In this document: positions 1-9,145 of the stretch, one piece after another
How the letters are laid out: the number at the start of each line of letters is the position of its first letter
How positions within the stretch are numbered: the stretch's first letter is position 1
Assembly: GCA_023143685.1 (NCBI GenBank)
Contig: JAGLHE010000072.1
Coordinates: forward strand, 1-32,528
Length of the DNA: 32,528 nt
Source of the DNA: Candidatus Omnitrophota bacterium
Lineage (GTDB): Bacteria > Omnitrophota > Gorgyraeia > Zapsychrales > JANLHA01
Reading direction: 5' to 3'
Position numbers and translations under genes: made by a program
Notes under the pieces: generated by a model
The model's input: the letters and a program-made list of their open reading frames with translations, nothing else
Told to the model about the DNA's origin: nothing
Database searches by the model: none

Positions 1-3000
1 TTCTGGTCCTTCCTCATCTACCTCACTAAAGATCATTGGCAAACTCGGGATCGGAGTTACATTAATAATTACCGGCAAGAACCCTTCAATGTTCATGTTC
101 TGAATCGGCTGCTGCGGTAACGGCAACGGGATACCATTGCCATCACGTTTAATCTGCAAATTCAACATCGCTGAATTAAGGTTGATACCACCAACGTTCT
201 TTACATCAACCTGTGAGGAAGAGGTTTTCTTCAGCCGCCAATCTTCTTCCCCTGCACGAGGAGACAAAGATGGATCCGCGTCCCAATTTTTATTCAATTT
301 GGCTTCAACGCGCGATAATAATTTTTGTGCGCGATCCAGGACAGGGGCCACTTCTGGCCGGATTTTTGTCATCGGTTTGTTCATTTTGTTTATCATTAAT
401 ATGAGGTCATGTCTCCATGAGAGCAATGTCCCCTGCTCTTGAGTTTCTTCTGATGCCACCTTCCCCTCAACTTCCTTAACAAATTTATCATACTCAGATA
501 TTTCAATAGGAGAAGAGCTTAAACCCGCCCGCAATTCCCTAATAAGCGTTTCTGCCTCAAATCCGCGCCAATCATTACCTCTTGTTTCTGAATGTGACAA
601 GTAATCTCCCTTCGTATTATCAATAAAGATAATTGTCGACTGCCCATTCTGCTGAACAACCGTGATTCCCTGCCCACCCTTATCGATACCTCCATCATAT
701 TGAATAACTCGATGTTGCGCGGCTAACGAGGTCATATCTGCCACATTATCATAACTTGGGGTTTCCCTTAAAACACTATCTAACATTACTAACAACTGTT
801 CCTGACGCTGTAATTCTGCAACCGGAGAGGAAGACAGCACAGCAAGTTCCTCAGGGATCAGCATTGGTTGGTGCTTTTCAGTCGCTGCCTGCTTTGCCTG
901 ACGCTTTGCAATGTCGCGTGGATTGTCGTCTGTTCGGTCTCCTGCTTCCCTAAGCGTCCAATCAGCTTTTGTTCCTCTGATGGGAAGCTGTTCGTGCAAG
1001 GTCATTCCTGTCGCCACGTTGTAATAACTAAAAATCCGCTTTTGCCCTAAAATACGTGTTCGCACAACCGGGCTTGATCCGACTTCACTCGCGTGAAAAT
1101 CCAGCCTGTTTAAGACCTCTGACACCCCGGGGGCAATCTCCTCGAGCTCCCTTAAAACATCCTCCGAAGGAAAACTGATACGATTATCCGAATCAATCCA
1201 CACTTTCTCGCCTTCTGCCAGGCCCTTAAGAACATGTCGTGTTGTAAAATGCTCTTCTTCCGGAAGACGGCCTCGCTCATCGTCACGATATTCACTTCTG
1301 AAAAACAACCCGCCTGTCATCGCAACTTCACGGTACGTCAAGTCATCCGTAGAAATGGAAACAAAACTGACCGGTGAAGAAGCGGACTTTATTTTCTCCT
1401 CTCGATATGCAAGAGGACTGCTTGCCGCTGATTTCGTTACTTTTCCTTTTCCATCAATTACAATCCTTACATCTGACAACGACAGTTGCCCATCCTCCGT
1501 TTTAGGGATAAAATACTTATTATGCTCTTTAAAATAGTTTTCATTAAATTTAAACAAATCAAAAAGGCCTCCCGACTTATCAATAATCTGAACTTTTCCT
1601 CTATAATATGGACCGGGGAGAAGCTTTTGCATTTCTCCTAAAGACTGATCCCCTATTCTAACATTGCGGTGATCTGTCAGCCGAGGTAATCCCTCTGGGA
1701 TAAAAAACTCTACATTCCCATTTATGTCTGCATCAAATCCCAAGTTTACCAACAAATCCCACATATCATATTGCACATTAACTTCCCCGTCGACAAAACT
1801 TCCTGGAGTTGCATCTGTTAACACACCTTCAAAAATATTAACCCCCCATTTTTTCTGCTGCATAAAAGTCCATTGATGCAAGGTAAATTTATTAGGCGTA
1901 AACGCCTTAGAACGTATCTCCGGACTAAAATTAAAATGAAAAAGCAATCCATCGTGACCTGTCTCTTTACGGAACTCATCCCTAACATCCTTCAACTCAT
2001 CCATAGTCTTTAAAGCCTTATCTATGTTCATGACAACAGAATAAGCAGCCCCTTCAACAGAAATACCCTCTCTTCCAGACTGCTCATCATATCTTTCTTT
2101 AGGAATAACATCAGGGGAGACAATCTTTAAAAACTGCTCCACACCTATTTTGTTAACAATCTTTTGAAGCAAAGGCTTTAAAATAGTTTCATTAATAAGA
2201 ATTGTATTAGTATTAATCGGTTGAATTCCTTTTCCTCTTCGACCCAAAGACAAGAACAGTTCTCGCTGGCCACTAACCTGTGCTTGCCCTAATTCAATAT
2301 TAACAAATACAACAGAATCCCCCTCTTTCTGTACATGCGGGGCCCCCACTTTTTCATCTCCGATATCGCCAACTTTCCCTATACGTGTTGCAGTAATAAC
2401 CCCTATTGGAAGTTTATCAAGCATCATTTTTCCTACAATCTCTCGGGGGACTTGATTATTGACTCCATCAGCATTCAAAAAGACATTAATACTTGTTCCC
2501 TCCTCGGGCAATTGCTTTTCAACCAAACTCTGCAACTTTATGGAGACAACGGCACCATGACTTCCATTAGCTGTCCATCCATCAGTATAAAATTCTCCGA
2601 TATCAGGATTAACAACAGGATAAGGAAGCAACACCATAGGCTCAACAACTTTGATTCTTTTTCTACCCTTAATGGCTTCTTCCCATGTTCGTTTATCCTC
2701 TTCCGATTTGGAATCATTCACCCTGTCCCAAAAATAAGTTGTGTTATAAAAATTCTCAAGTGATCTCTTGCTATCTTCATTAACTAACTCTTCGATCTTG
2801 ACACTTCCATAAGATAAAGATTGATTGAGTTCACTTAAATACTTTAACTCTAAAACAGCAACAGTTTCTCCCATTATTTTGGGGCTATTCTTCTCATCTC
2901 GACCTTCGACTTCTACCCAGTGAAACAGATCCTGTGATTTTGCAGCTAAAGCTTGCCTTCCTGTGATATGTTGTAAATACTGATTTCTTATTACACTTTC

Positions 3001-5460
3001 TCCAAAACCAGCATTAAAATGAGAAATCGTAAGATCCACCTGTCTGGCTGCTGCAATGTAATCTGTTCGATTTAAAACCTCTTTCTCCACATCAATTATA
3101 TTAAATATTTTCTTCATATCTTCATATTCAAAAGCATCCGCAGGGGTGATATCTTTCTCAATACTTAGAACAGGATTCTCTTGTCCCAACTGAAAAACAA
3201 GAGGGAGGACATAACCTGTCTGTTCGGGAGTATACCCTAAATCTTCTAATTGTTTTTCAAGATATTCTCTAGAACGAAGCACCTCTTTCGTCAACTTAAT
3301 CGGGGAAGATGCGGCTAGCTGATGCGACTGGCCGACTCTGGCTAAAGCTTCCAGGGAAGAAATTTCTTTTTGAACCAACGAATTAAAATAATGTGTATCA
3401 TTTGAATTAAGTGTTGCGAAAGCGATTCTGGCTAACCCGTCTGCAGCATTCGCCCACCCTCTCTCTTTTGCTAACATGTCAAAGGTTGTGTCTTCCTCCT
3501 TTGTGAATTGCACAAAGATTTCAAAAGCTCTCCCGCTAACATCATGGCCTATTTTGGCAGCCATCTCATTTAAATGTACTAACGCCGCGCCAATAGACTC
3601 CCGGCCTTTAACATTTTCCTGGATCAAATCACGAAATGTCCGGCCAGCTAAATTCAGTCCGTTCTGCGTTGCTCTTCCGACCGGGGAGGAAACAGCCGGG
3701 GCAGTGTAAACAAAGTTCTGCAACTCTGAAATTTGTTCATTGAAATCTTTAAAATCTCTGGTATCATTTGCAATCGCAACCGTCAAGTCAACAAAAGTTT
3801 CCTGGCTCACACCTGCTAAAAGAACTCTGCTCAGACTCTCAGACACAGAAGACACATCTCCAGCTACAGATACCAGAATAAAATCCTTCTGCGCGAGCCC
3901 AAGCAAAGGCAAGAAATCTTGTTTTACACTTTTTTCATTCAAAACATTTCTTCCCATTTGGATTTGCCGAAAACTCTCCGGAGTAAAAGAACGCAAAAAA
4001 GACATCGTAACGGCTTCATTAATACTCGATTCATCTTGCCCAAGTTTCGTTTGCAGATCTTTAACAATTTGCCTTCCCTTAACATTTGTACTTAAAAACG
4101 CCTCCATCTCTTGGTAAACACTTTTACCAACCGCGTTTAAATCTTCATGCTTACTCGCTAATTCAACAAAAGTTGCAACAGGGGAAGATGTCTCCACCTT
4201 CGCGGCGGACAGCTGCTTATCACTCGTATTTTCAATCAGGTTCGCCTCCGCGACAACATACCTTGAATCAATACTGTTTTTCTCCATCCCGCGTCGGATT
4301 CTTTGCTGAACACTTACAGGAGAAGAACCAAATCCGCTTCGGCCTCGCACCGTCTTAACCTCTGCCCCATCCCTTTCAAACCCGCCTGAAAAATATTTGC
4401 GCGGAACAACATGCTTTGCCACAGGATCGTAGTCTTCCTTAATGTAATTGTACACACCCTTATTAAACGCCTCAACATACTGGTCATAAATTTTTTGTTT
4501 AACCTGCTTGTCTTCAACATCCACACCCTTAACTTTCGTCTTATCCACATACACCTGGCCTAATAAAGTTTCCTTTAAATTCTGTTTGTACCAGGTTGCC
4601 AAAACCATCGAGTTGTAAATCTGCCTTAAATTCGCGAAATGTGTTCCTGTATTAACCTCTTTTTCAATCTCAGGGATCAAGACTTCACGGATAACCGCTG
4701 ACGAAACCCCGCTTAACGCCTCAGCATCATCTTTATTCACCTTATCTAAACTAAACTCTTTATTCCCTAAATTACTCTGCAACGCCAAATAATCTTCTTC
4801 CAACATGACCTTTAAATGGCTATCCACAACATACGCGCTGCCTTCATATTCGTAAACAAGCGCGTTCTCCGGAACGATCCAGACCTTATTAAAGGTATTA
4901 ACAGGAATATTGGTTGTGCCGAACTGCTCCTGCGCCTTCTTGTAAACACGCGCCCAAAACTCTTTTCCTAAATCATCTTCCGGATAAATTAGAGAAGCCA
5001 TCATCTGCTTCAATATGTAATCCTGAGCAAGCAGGTCGCGCCCCATTTCAGTAACGCTAAAACCTTCCGGAATAATACGTCCCTTTTCGTACGGAGAAAG
5101 GTTGACCCACATGTCTTCATCCGGAACCGTGAGTGAAGCTAAGAAATATTTAATCAGTTTATTGGATTCATCTTTAAGCGCCTCACCCTTCAACTTTGAA
5201 TCCCCTGTATCTACAATAAAATCAAATTGCAAAGGGTTCTGCGGATTAATGGTCAATGCCTTAATCACAGCCGGAGCGTAACCATCACTTAGACGCACCA
5301 TCTCCCCTGGGGGCGGTAAATTCAAAATTGTTTGGGATGTATTTTGTGCGTAAAGCGGGGTGGGAGGCGTTACCATACTAAACATAAAAGTAAACGCGAC
5401 AAACCCGGATAAAATTCTGTAAGGCAACCGGCTTTTTCGTTGTTCAAGATAGTGGACCAT
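1..5460 (-). CDS. Giant secreted modular protein with SSPV separators (3' end outside window)
   Basis: I read the frame codon by codon: it is open from the ATG at 5460 to base 1, giving 1820 residues without a stop. An SD sequence GGAGG lies 8 nt before the ATG. Residues 1-38 look like a signal peptide (basic RKSRLPYR, hydrophobic FVAFTFMFSMV, cleavage near YA-Q). Residues 39-375 are a block shared with the next gene. Nine SSP[VIL] tetrapeptides follow (379, 425, 591, 718, 1347, 1361, 1462, 1544, 1649) plus a degenerate SSQV at 1748; they separate unrelated modules. The segment around 735-1330 has UDPGP-like signatures (SHG at 967-969, NADG at 996-999, NTNT at 1083-1086). Residues 1753-1820 match the C-terminus of the paralogue, so only about 25 residues are probably missing. 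It is likely exported to the periplasm or surface; function unknown. Confidence 0.9.
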   Translation of the reverse strand, partial: MVHYLEQRKSRLPYRILSGFVAFTFMFSMVTPPTPLYAQNTSQTILNLPPPGEMVRLSDGYAPAVIKALTINPQNPLQFDFIVDTGDSKLKGEALKDESNKLIKYFLASLTVPDEDMWVNLSPYEKGRIIPEGFSVTEMGRDLLAQDYILKQMMASLIYPEDDLGKEFWARVYKKAQEQFGTTNIPVNTFNKVWIVPENALVYEYEGSAYVVDSHLKVMLEEDYLALQSNLGNKEFSLDKVNKDDAEALSGVSSAVIREVLIPEIEKEVNTGTHFANLRQIYNSMVLATWYKQNLKETLLGQVYVDKTKVKGVDVEDKQVKQKIYDQYVEAFNKGVYNYIKEDYDPVAKHVVPRKYFSGGFERDGAEVKTVRGRSGFGSSPVSVQQRIRRGMEKNSIDSRYVVAEANLIENTSDKQLSAAKVETSSPVATFVELASKHEDLNAVGKSVYQEMEAFLSTNVKGRQIVKDLQTKLGQDESSINEAVTMSFLRSFTPESFRQIQMGRNVLNEKSVKQDFLPLLGLAQKDFILVSVAGDVSSVSESLSRVLLAGVSQETFVDLTVAIANDTRDFKDFNEQISELQNFVYTAPAVSSPVGRATQNGLNLAGRTFRDLIQENVKGRESIGAALVHLNEMAAKIGHDVSGRAFEIFVQFTKEEDTTFDMLAKERGWANAADGLARIAFATLNSNDTHYFNSLVQKEISSLEALARVGQSHQLAASSPIKLTKEVLRSREYLEKQLEDLGYTPEQTGYVLPLVFQLGQENPVLSIEKDITPADAFEYEDMKKIFNIIDVEKEVLNRTDYIAAARQVDLTISHFNAGFGESVIRNQYLQHITGRQALAAKSQDLFHWVEVEGRDEKNSPKIMGETVAVLELKYLSELNQSLSYGSVKIEELVNEDSKRSLENFYNTTYFWDRVNDSKSEEDKRTWEEAIKGRKRIKVVEPMVLLPYPVVNPDIGEFYTDGWTANGSHGAVVSIKLQSLVEKQLPEEGTSINVFLNADGVNNQVPREIVGKMMLDKLPIGVITATRIGKVGDIGDEKVGAPHVQKEGDSVVFVNIELGQAQVSGQRELFLSLGRRGKGIQPINTNTILINETILKPLLQKIVNKIGVEQFLKIVSPDVIPKERYDEQSGREGISVEGAAYSVVMNIDKALKTMDELKDVRDEFRKETGHDGLLFHFNFSPEIRSKAFTPNKFTLHQWTFMQQKKWGVNIFEGVLTDATPGSFVDGEVNVQYDMWDLLVNLGFDADINGNVEFFIPEGLPRLTDHRNVRIGDQSLGEMQKLLPGPYYRGKVQIIDKSGGLFDLFKFNENYFKEHNKYFIPKTEDGQLSLSDVRIVIDGKGKVTKSAASSPLAYREEKIKSASSPVSFVSISTDDLTYREVAMTGGLFFRSEYRDDERGRLPEEEHFTTRHVLKGLAEGEKVWIDSDNRISFPSEDVLRELEEIAPGVSEVLNRLDFHASEVGSSPVVRTRILGQKRIFSYYNVATGMTLHEQLPIRGTKADWTLREAGDRTDDNPRDIAKRQAKQAATEKHQPMLIPEELAVLSSSPVAELQRQEQLLVMLDSVLRETPSYDNVADMTSLAAQHRVIQYDGGIDKGGQGITVVQQNGQSTIIFIDNTKGDYLSHSETRGNDWRGFEAETLIRELRAGLSSSPIEISEYDKFVKEVEGKVASEETQEQGTLLSWRHDLILMINKMNKPMTKIRPEVAPVLDRAQKLLSRVEAKLNKNWDADPSLSPRAGEEDWRLKKTSSSQVDVKNVGGINLNSAMLNLQIKRDGNGIPLPLPQQPIQNMNIEGFLPVIINVTPIPSLPMIFSEVDEEGPE

Positions 5461-5531
5461 AAACTTCCTCCGTTTAAGTTGTGTAAAGTTTCGTCCTTGT
5501 GTCCTTATGTATTACAATGTATTCAAAAACA

Positions 5532-5549
5532 GCTTAAAATTTTTTAAGC
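5532..5549. repeat. 18-bp palindrome in leader of giant gene 1
   Basis: GCTTAAAA-TT-TTTTAAGC is a near-perfect palindrome in the 5' leader, between the predicted promoter and the start codon at 5460. It could be a protein-binding site or a leader hairpin. Nothing else supports a specific role. Confidence 0.4.
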
Positions 5550-5612
5550 AATGTACTTCGACTGATCCTGCGTGGTAAGGTAAACCGTAGATAGAAATAC
5601 CTACGTACATAA

Positions 5613-5641
5613 AATATACCATACAAGCGCTAAAAAAACAA
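5613..5641 (-). promoter_or_regulatory. Predicted sigma-70-type promoter of giant gene 1
   Basis: On the minus strand the -35 is TTGTTT (5641-5636) and the -10 is TATATT (5618-5613), 17 bp apart. It would start transcription near 5606 and give a leader of about 145 nt before the ATG at 5460. The -35 overlaps the T-tract of the terminator of the upstream gene. The second giant gene has the same hexamers and spacing. Confidence 0.45.
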
Positions 5642-5680
5642 GTCGGAGACGCAAGGTGTTGCAAACAAACAACTTGCGTC
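5632..5680 (-). terminator. Rho-independent terminator after giant gene 2
   Basis: About 40 nt after the stop at 5722, the minus strand has an 8-bp stem GACGCAAG / CTTGCGTC (5680-5673 with 5655-5648) with a 17-nt loop, followed by a seven-T tract at 5638-5632. This matches an intrinsic terminator. The long loop and the short gap before the T-tract lower confidence. Confidence 0.5.
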
Positions 5681-5721
5681 CTACAAAAAAACCGTCCCTC
5701 CTGCCCGCTGAACGTAGCACG

Positions 5722-8700
5722 CTACCAGTCCTTATCTCTCAATTGCGCTCTCAAATCAACCGGCTCCATCCCTTTATTAAAACTCAATTCTTCCGGCGCC
5801 TCTTCATCACCCATGCCTAACAACATCGGCAAACTCGGGATTGGAGTTACATTAATAATAATCGGCAAAAATCCTTCAATCTGCATATTCTGTATCGGCT
5901 GTTGCAGTACCGGCAATGGTACACCTTTGCCATCACGTTTAATTTGCAAATCCAAAAACGCGGGGTCTAAATTAATACCACCGACGACGTCTGGGGTCTG
6001 GTTGCTGGCAAGCTTGGCATTGCGCGCACCATCAACCGGTGAAGACGAAGAGAGCATCCTGGCAGCAGCAATCTCTTTGAGTATTTCTTCTTCTGACTTT
6101 CTTTGCTCCCCTTCTGACTCCCTTGGCCTCCTGTGAAGTTCACTAACAAATTTTTTATGTTCATCATGTGTAAGCCCTGCCTCAACCATCATTTTAAAAA
6201 CATCCACATCTTCCACGTCAGTATCTATTTGTTCTCTTAAGTGCCTGATAAACTCTTCTCCGGGAGTACCCAATAATTTCAATATCCCGGCTACATCCTG
6301 TTTATCAAGGCTGGTTCCATCTACAATAGCCTTTAATATCTTTGCATGTAATTCCTTAAAATACCTCAGCGCCATCCATTCTCTGTGCGGGATGTAACTG
6401 ACACCTAAAGCCTTTCGGGCAGCGCTAACCATTGTGCTGCCTTTATGCAAATCTTCCGTCGACGCGCCAACAAAATAATAACCTGCCTCACCGATCATAG
6501 AGATCACAATCTCTTTTTCTTTTTCATCTAACAGACTATTTATCTTCTTCCTTAACTCATTTAAACCTGCATCACTATTTCCAACCCATTTATACCGCAC
6601 TGCTAATATGTTTTTGTTAATAGCGCCTGGCATAGGCCCGTCATAAACATCCAAATTCAAATGTTTGCTTATTTCTGATACAAAAGCTTTCATCCCCGGC
6701 AGCTCAAGAGAATCCTTTTCACGACGGTCATACGACCCAAAACGAAGAAACTTCTTAATGCCCAATCCTGAACCTTTAACCTCAACTAAACCTGTTCGCT
6801 CATCCAGCTCCTCTCTTATTTTATCCAAAGCACCCATCGCCTCTCCAGGCAAAAAGCCCGTGCCATCAATAGTTATCCTTCGATTATCTATTGGTGACGA
6901 GGAGGCAGATATTATTGCCTCTTTCATCAAGTCACTTTCCGTTGATTGCAACTCTGCCTTTAAGTTGTTCAGTTCTTGCCTTATTTCAGGCAAACCTGCT
7001 CTTTCTTCATTATTTTGAAGAAGCCCTTCCAGTCTCTCTATTTCTGTTTGTCCCACACGAATTTTACCCCTCAGGCTTACCATCGCACTCTTTATCTGTT
7101 CAATCTTTCTTCCCTTCCCATCGCTTACCGGCGAGGAGGAGACGTTCTCTTCCTCCGTTAACAAAGCAACAATATCTTCTCCCTTTAAAGAGGCCTCCAT
7201 ATTAAGTTCTTTGAGAAACTGTTCAGTAGACACAGCAGACCAATCTCCCCATCTCTCTAAACCCCAAGAATGACGCCCATCAGCACTATCCAAAAATACT
7301 CTTATGCCTCCATCTCCCCACGAGTCTACCGCAACCATAAATTTCGCCTTCGCATACTTTGTAACATAGGCTTTCGTTTGGGCAGTAGTATGTGAGTCCA
7401 CCAGAGAACCTTTCCCCAAAAAGTGTACAAGGCTATCTTCCCGCACGTCTTTTGCATCTAAAGATTTCTTTAACAATTCATCCACTTTTGCTTGCAAGCT
7501 CAGAATAAGAAGCTTTGTGCTATTTGCCGATTCGTCATAAGAAAAACCGGACTCCGCCGCATGGTCAAGAATTTGCTCATGTATCAATTCTGACTCAACG
7601 CGAACCTTCAACAATTCTTTCCTACTCTTTAAGTTATCCAAATTCTTTTCTTTCCTCTCCATCTGTTCATAAATCTCTTTAAAATCAAGCACCGGCGAGG
7701 AGGTGTTGCGGGCGGCGGTGAGTTCTTCTGCCATCTTTGTCAATTCTTCTACAGGAGAAGAGTTGACACCCAGCTCTGTTAACGCCGCGTTAATGCTGAA
7801 AATATCTGACTCCTCACTCTCTGGCTGTATTCCTTTCGCAACCCGTTGTTGAACCGATAACGGCGAAGAGGCCAGGTTTTCATCTTTCACAGCCTTAACT
7901 TCTTCAGGAGCGATAACTCCGCCGGAGAAATATTTTCTCGGGATAATTTCCTGCTTTTGTGTGTCGTAGTCTTCTTTAATGTAATTGTAAACTCCCTGAT
8001 TAAACGCTTTGACGTACTGGTCATAAATCTTCTGTTTAACCTGCTTATCCTCAACATCCACACCCTTAACCTTATTTTTATCCGCGTACACCTGGCCTAA
8101 CAAACTTTGCTTCAAATTCTGTTTGTACCAAATCGCCAAAATCATCGAGTTATAAATCTGTCTTAAATTCGCGAAATTTTTGCCTTCGTTGACTTCCCGT
8201 TCAATTTCAGGGATGATAATTTCTTTAATGAGTTCAGAAGACAGGGAACTGTTGACAGAAGACAGATTTTTTGATTTTTTTTCTGTTTTCTGTCCTCTGT
8301 TTTCTGTCTTCTGTTCTACCAAGTAATCCTGCTCAAGCATCACCTTCAAATGACGATCAACAACAAACGCGCTGCTATCCTTTTCATAAACAAGCGCATT
8401 TTCAGGCACAATCCAAACCTTATTAAAAGTGTTCATCGGGATTTCACTCGTCCCAAACTCTGCCTTAGCTCTTTTATGCACACGATGCCAAAACTCTTTA
8501 CCCAAATCATTTTCCGGATAAATCAAAGAGGCGGTCAGCTGCTTTAAAATGTAATCCTGCGCTAAAAGGTCTCGTCCCATCTCAGTAACACCAAACGCTT
8601 CAGGGACAATACGGCCTTCTTCATACGGAGATAAATTAACCCACAAATCCTTTTCCGGAACTGTTAAGGACGCCATAAAATATTTAATCAGCTTTTGTGA

Positions 8701-8994
8701 TTCTTTTTCCAAATCATGGCCGGTAAGTTTTGAGTCGCCGGTATCAACAATAAAGTCAAACTCAAGCGGATTTTCAGGATGAATAGTCAGCCCCTTGATG
8801 ATAGCAGGCGCGTACCCTTCACTGACATGCACCATCTCACCTGGAATGGGGAGGTTAAAAATTGTTTGGGTCCCCTCGCTCGCGTAAAGTACTGCAGGCG
8901 GCATGACTAAACTAAAAATAAACGTAAACGCAACAAACGCAGAAAACACCCGGCAATACAACCGGCCTTGCTTTTTTTGGATGGTATGGATCAT
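5722..8994 (-). CDS. Large secreted modular protein with SSPV separators, paralogue of the adjacent gene
   Basis: 1090 residues. I chose the ATG at 8994 over the one at 9042 because it has AGGAG 6-7 nt upstream and aligns with the start of the neighbouring paralogue. Residues 1-38 are an export signal (FVAFTFIFSLVMPP, cleavage near YA-S). Residues 39-370 match the paralogue closely, including GVDVEDKQVKQKIYDQYV. Six SSP[VIL] tetrapeptides (376, 412, 432, 620, 699, 984) divide the rest. Charged segments around 437-475 and 625-690 look like coiled coils. Residues about 995-1060 form the shared C-terminal block (GGINL, LQIKRDGKGVPLP, GFLPIIINVTP). An internal heptanucleotide array adds a QKTENRG-QKTEKKS stretch that the paralogue lacks. 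I recognise no enzymatic family; a surface, scaffold or processed multi-domain role is only a guess. Confidence 0.88.
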   Translation of the reverse strand: MIHTIQKKQGRLYCRVFSAFVAFTFIFSLVMPPAVLYASEGTQTIFNLPIPGEMVHVSEGYAPAIIKGLTIHPENPLEFDFIVDTGDSKLTGHDLEKESQKLIKYFMASLTVPEKDLWVNLSPYEEGRIVPEAFGVTEMGRDLLAQDYILKQLTASLIYPENDLGKEFWHRVHKRAKAEFGTSEIPMNTFNKVWIVPENALVYEKDSSAFVVDRHLKVMLEQDYLVEQKTENRGQKTEKKSKNLSSVNSSLSSELIKEIIIPEIEREVNEGKNFANLRQIYNSMILAIWYKQNLKQSLLGQVYADKNKVKGVDVEDKQVKQKIYDQYVKAFNQGVYNYIKEDYDTQKQEIIPRKYFSGGVIAPEEVKAVKDENLASSPLSVQQRVAKGIQPESEESDIFSINAALTELGVNSSPVEELTKMAEELTAARNTSSPVLDFKEIYEQMERKEKNLDNLKSRKELLKVRVESELIHEQILDHAAESGFSYDESANSTKLLILSLQAKVDELLKKSLDAKDVREDSLVHFLGKGSLVDSHTTAQTKAYVTKYAKAKFMVAVDSWGDGGIRVFLDSADGRHSWGLERWGDWSAVSTEQFLKELNMEASLKGEDIVALLTEEENVSSSPVSDGKGRKIEQIKSAMVSLRGKIRVGQTEIERLEGLLQNNEERAGLPEIRQELNNLKAELQSTESDLMKEAIISASSSPIDNRRITIDGTGFLPGEAMGALDKIREELDERTGLVEVKGSGLGIKKFLRFGSYDRREKDSLELPGMKAFVSEISKHLNLDVYDGPMPGAINKNILAVRYKWVGNSDAGLNELRKKINSLLDEKEKEIVISMIGEAGYYFVGASTEDLHKGSTMVSAARKALGVSYIPHREWMALRYFKELHAKILKAIVDGTSLDKQDVAGILKLLGTPGEEFIRHLREQIDTDVEDVDVFKMMVEAGLTHDEHKKFVSELHRRPRESEGEQRKSEEEILKEIAAARMLSSSSPVDGARNAKLASNQTPDVVGGINLDPAFLDLQIKRDGKGVPLPVLQQPIQNMQIEGFLPIIINVTPIPSLPMLLGMGDEEAPEELSFNKGMEPVDLRAQLRDKDW
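8235..8315. repeat. Heptanucleotide array inside giant gene 2
   Basis: On the minus strand there are five tandem copies of ACAGARR (8315-8281), an AT-rich spacer, then the same units inverted (CTGTCTT CTGTC, about 8268-8235). Three heptamers equal seven codons, so the array is translated as heptapeptides QKTENRG / QKTEKKS. The paralogue has no such array at the equivalent position. Confidence 0.75.
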
Positions 8995-9145
8995 ATTCTC
9001 TCCTGATTTTTTGCACAAACAGCGCAAGCCATTCAAAAGCATTAAATGACAACCGCCTTAAAAAATATACTTGGTTCGTGACACTACTTTGGAAGACAAA
9101 ACGTCGGAAAACAACAAGTAAATACCTTTTAATTACTTAGGGAAA

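Noticed and set aside
137-4358. Several plus-strand ORFs of 60-142 codons across this stretch
   Set aside because: They are antisense to the giant gene, which is open codon by codon throughout and matches its paralogue. No SD, family resemblance or composition supports them.
4314-4550. 78-codon minus-strand ORF in another frame
   Set aside because: It lies wholly inside the N-terminal block of the giant protein in a shifted frame; the block is conserved in the main frame.
5461-5720. Possible riboswitch in the giant-gene leader
   Set aside because: There are small stems (CGTAG/CTACG and the 18-bp palindrome) but no match to any riboswitch core that I know.
8235-8315. Possible CRISPR-like or minisatellite array
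   Set aside because: Units are 7 bp with no spacers and lie inside a coding frame. It is a simple repeat, not CRISPR.
8995-9042. Upstream start of giant gene 2 adding 16 residues
   Set aside because: The ATG at 8994 has an SD at proper spacing and aligns with the paralogue start; the extra residues would precede the signal peptide with no counterpart.
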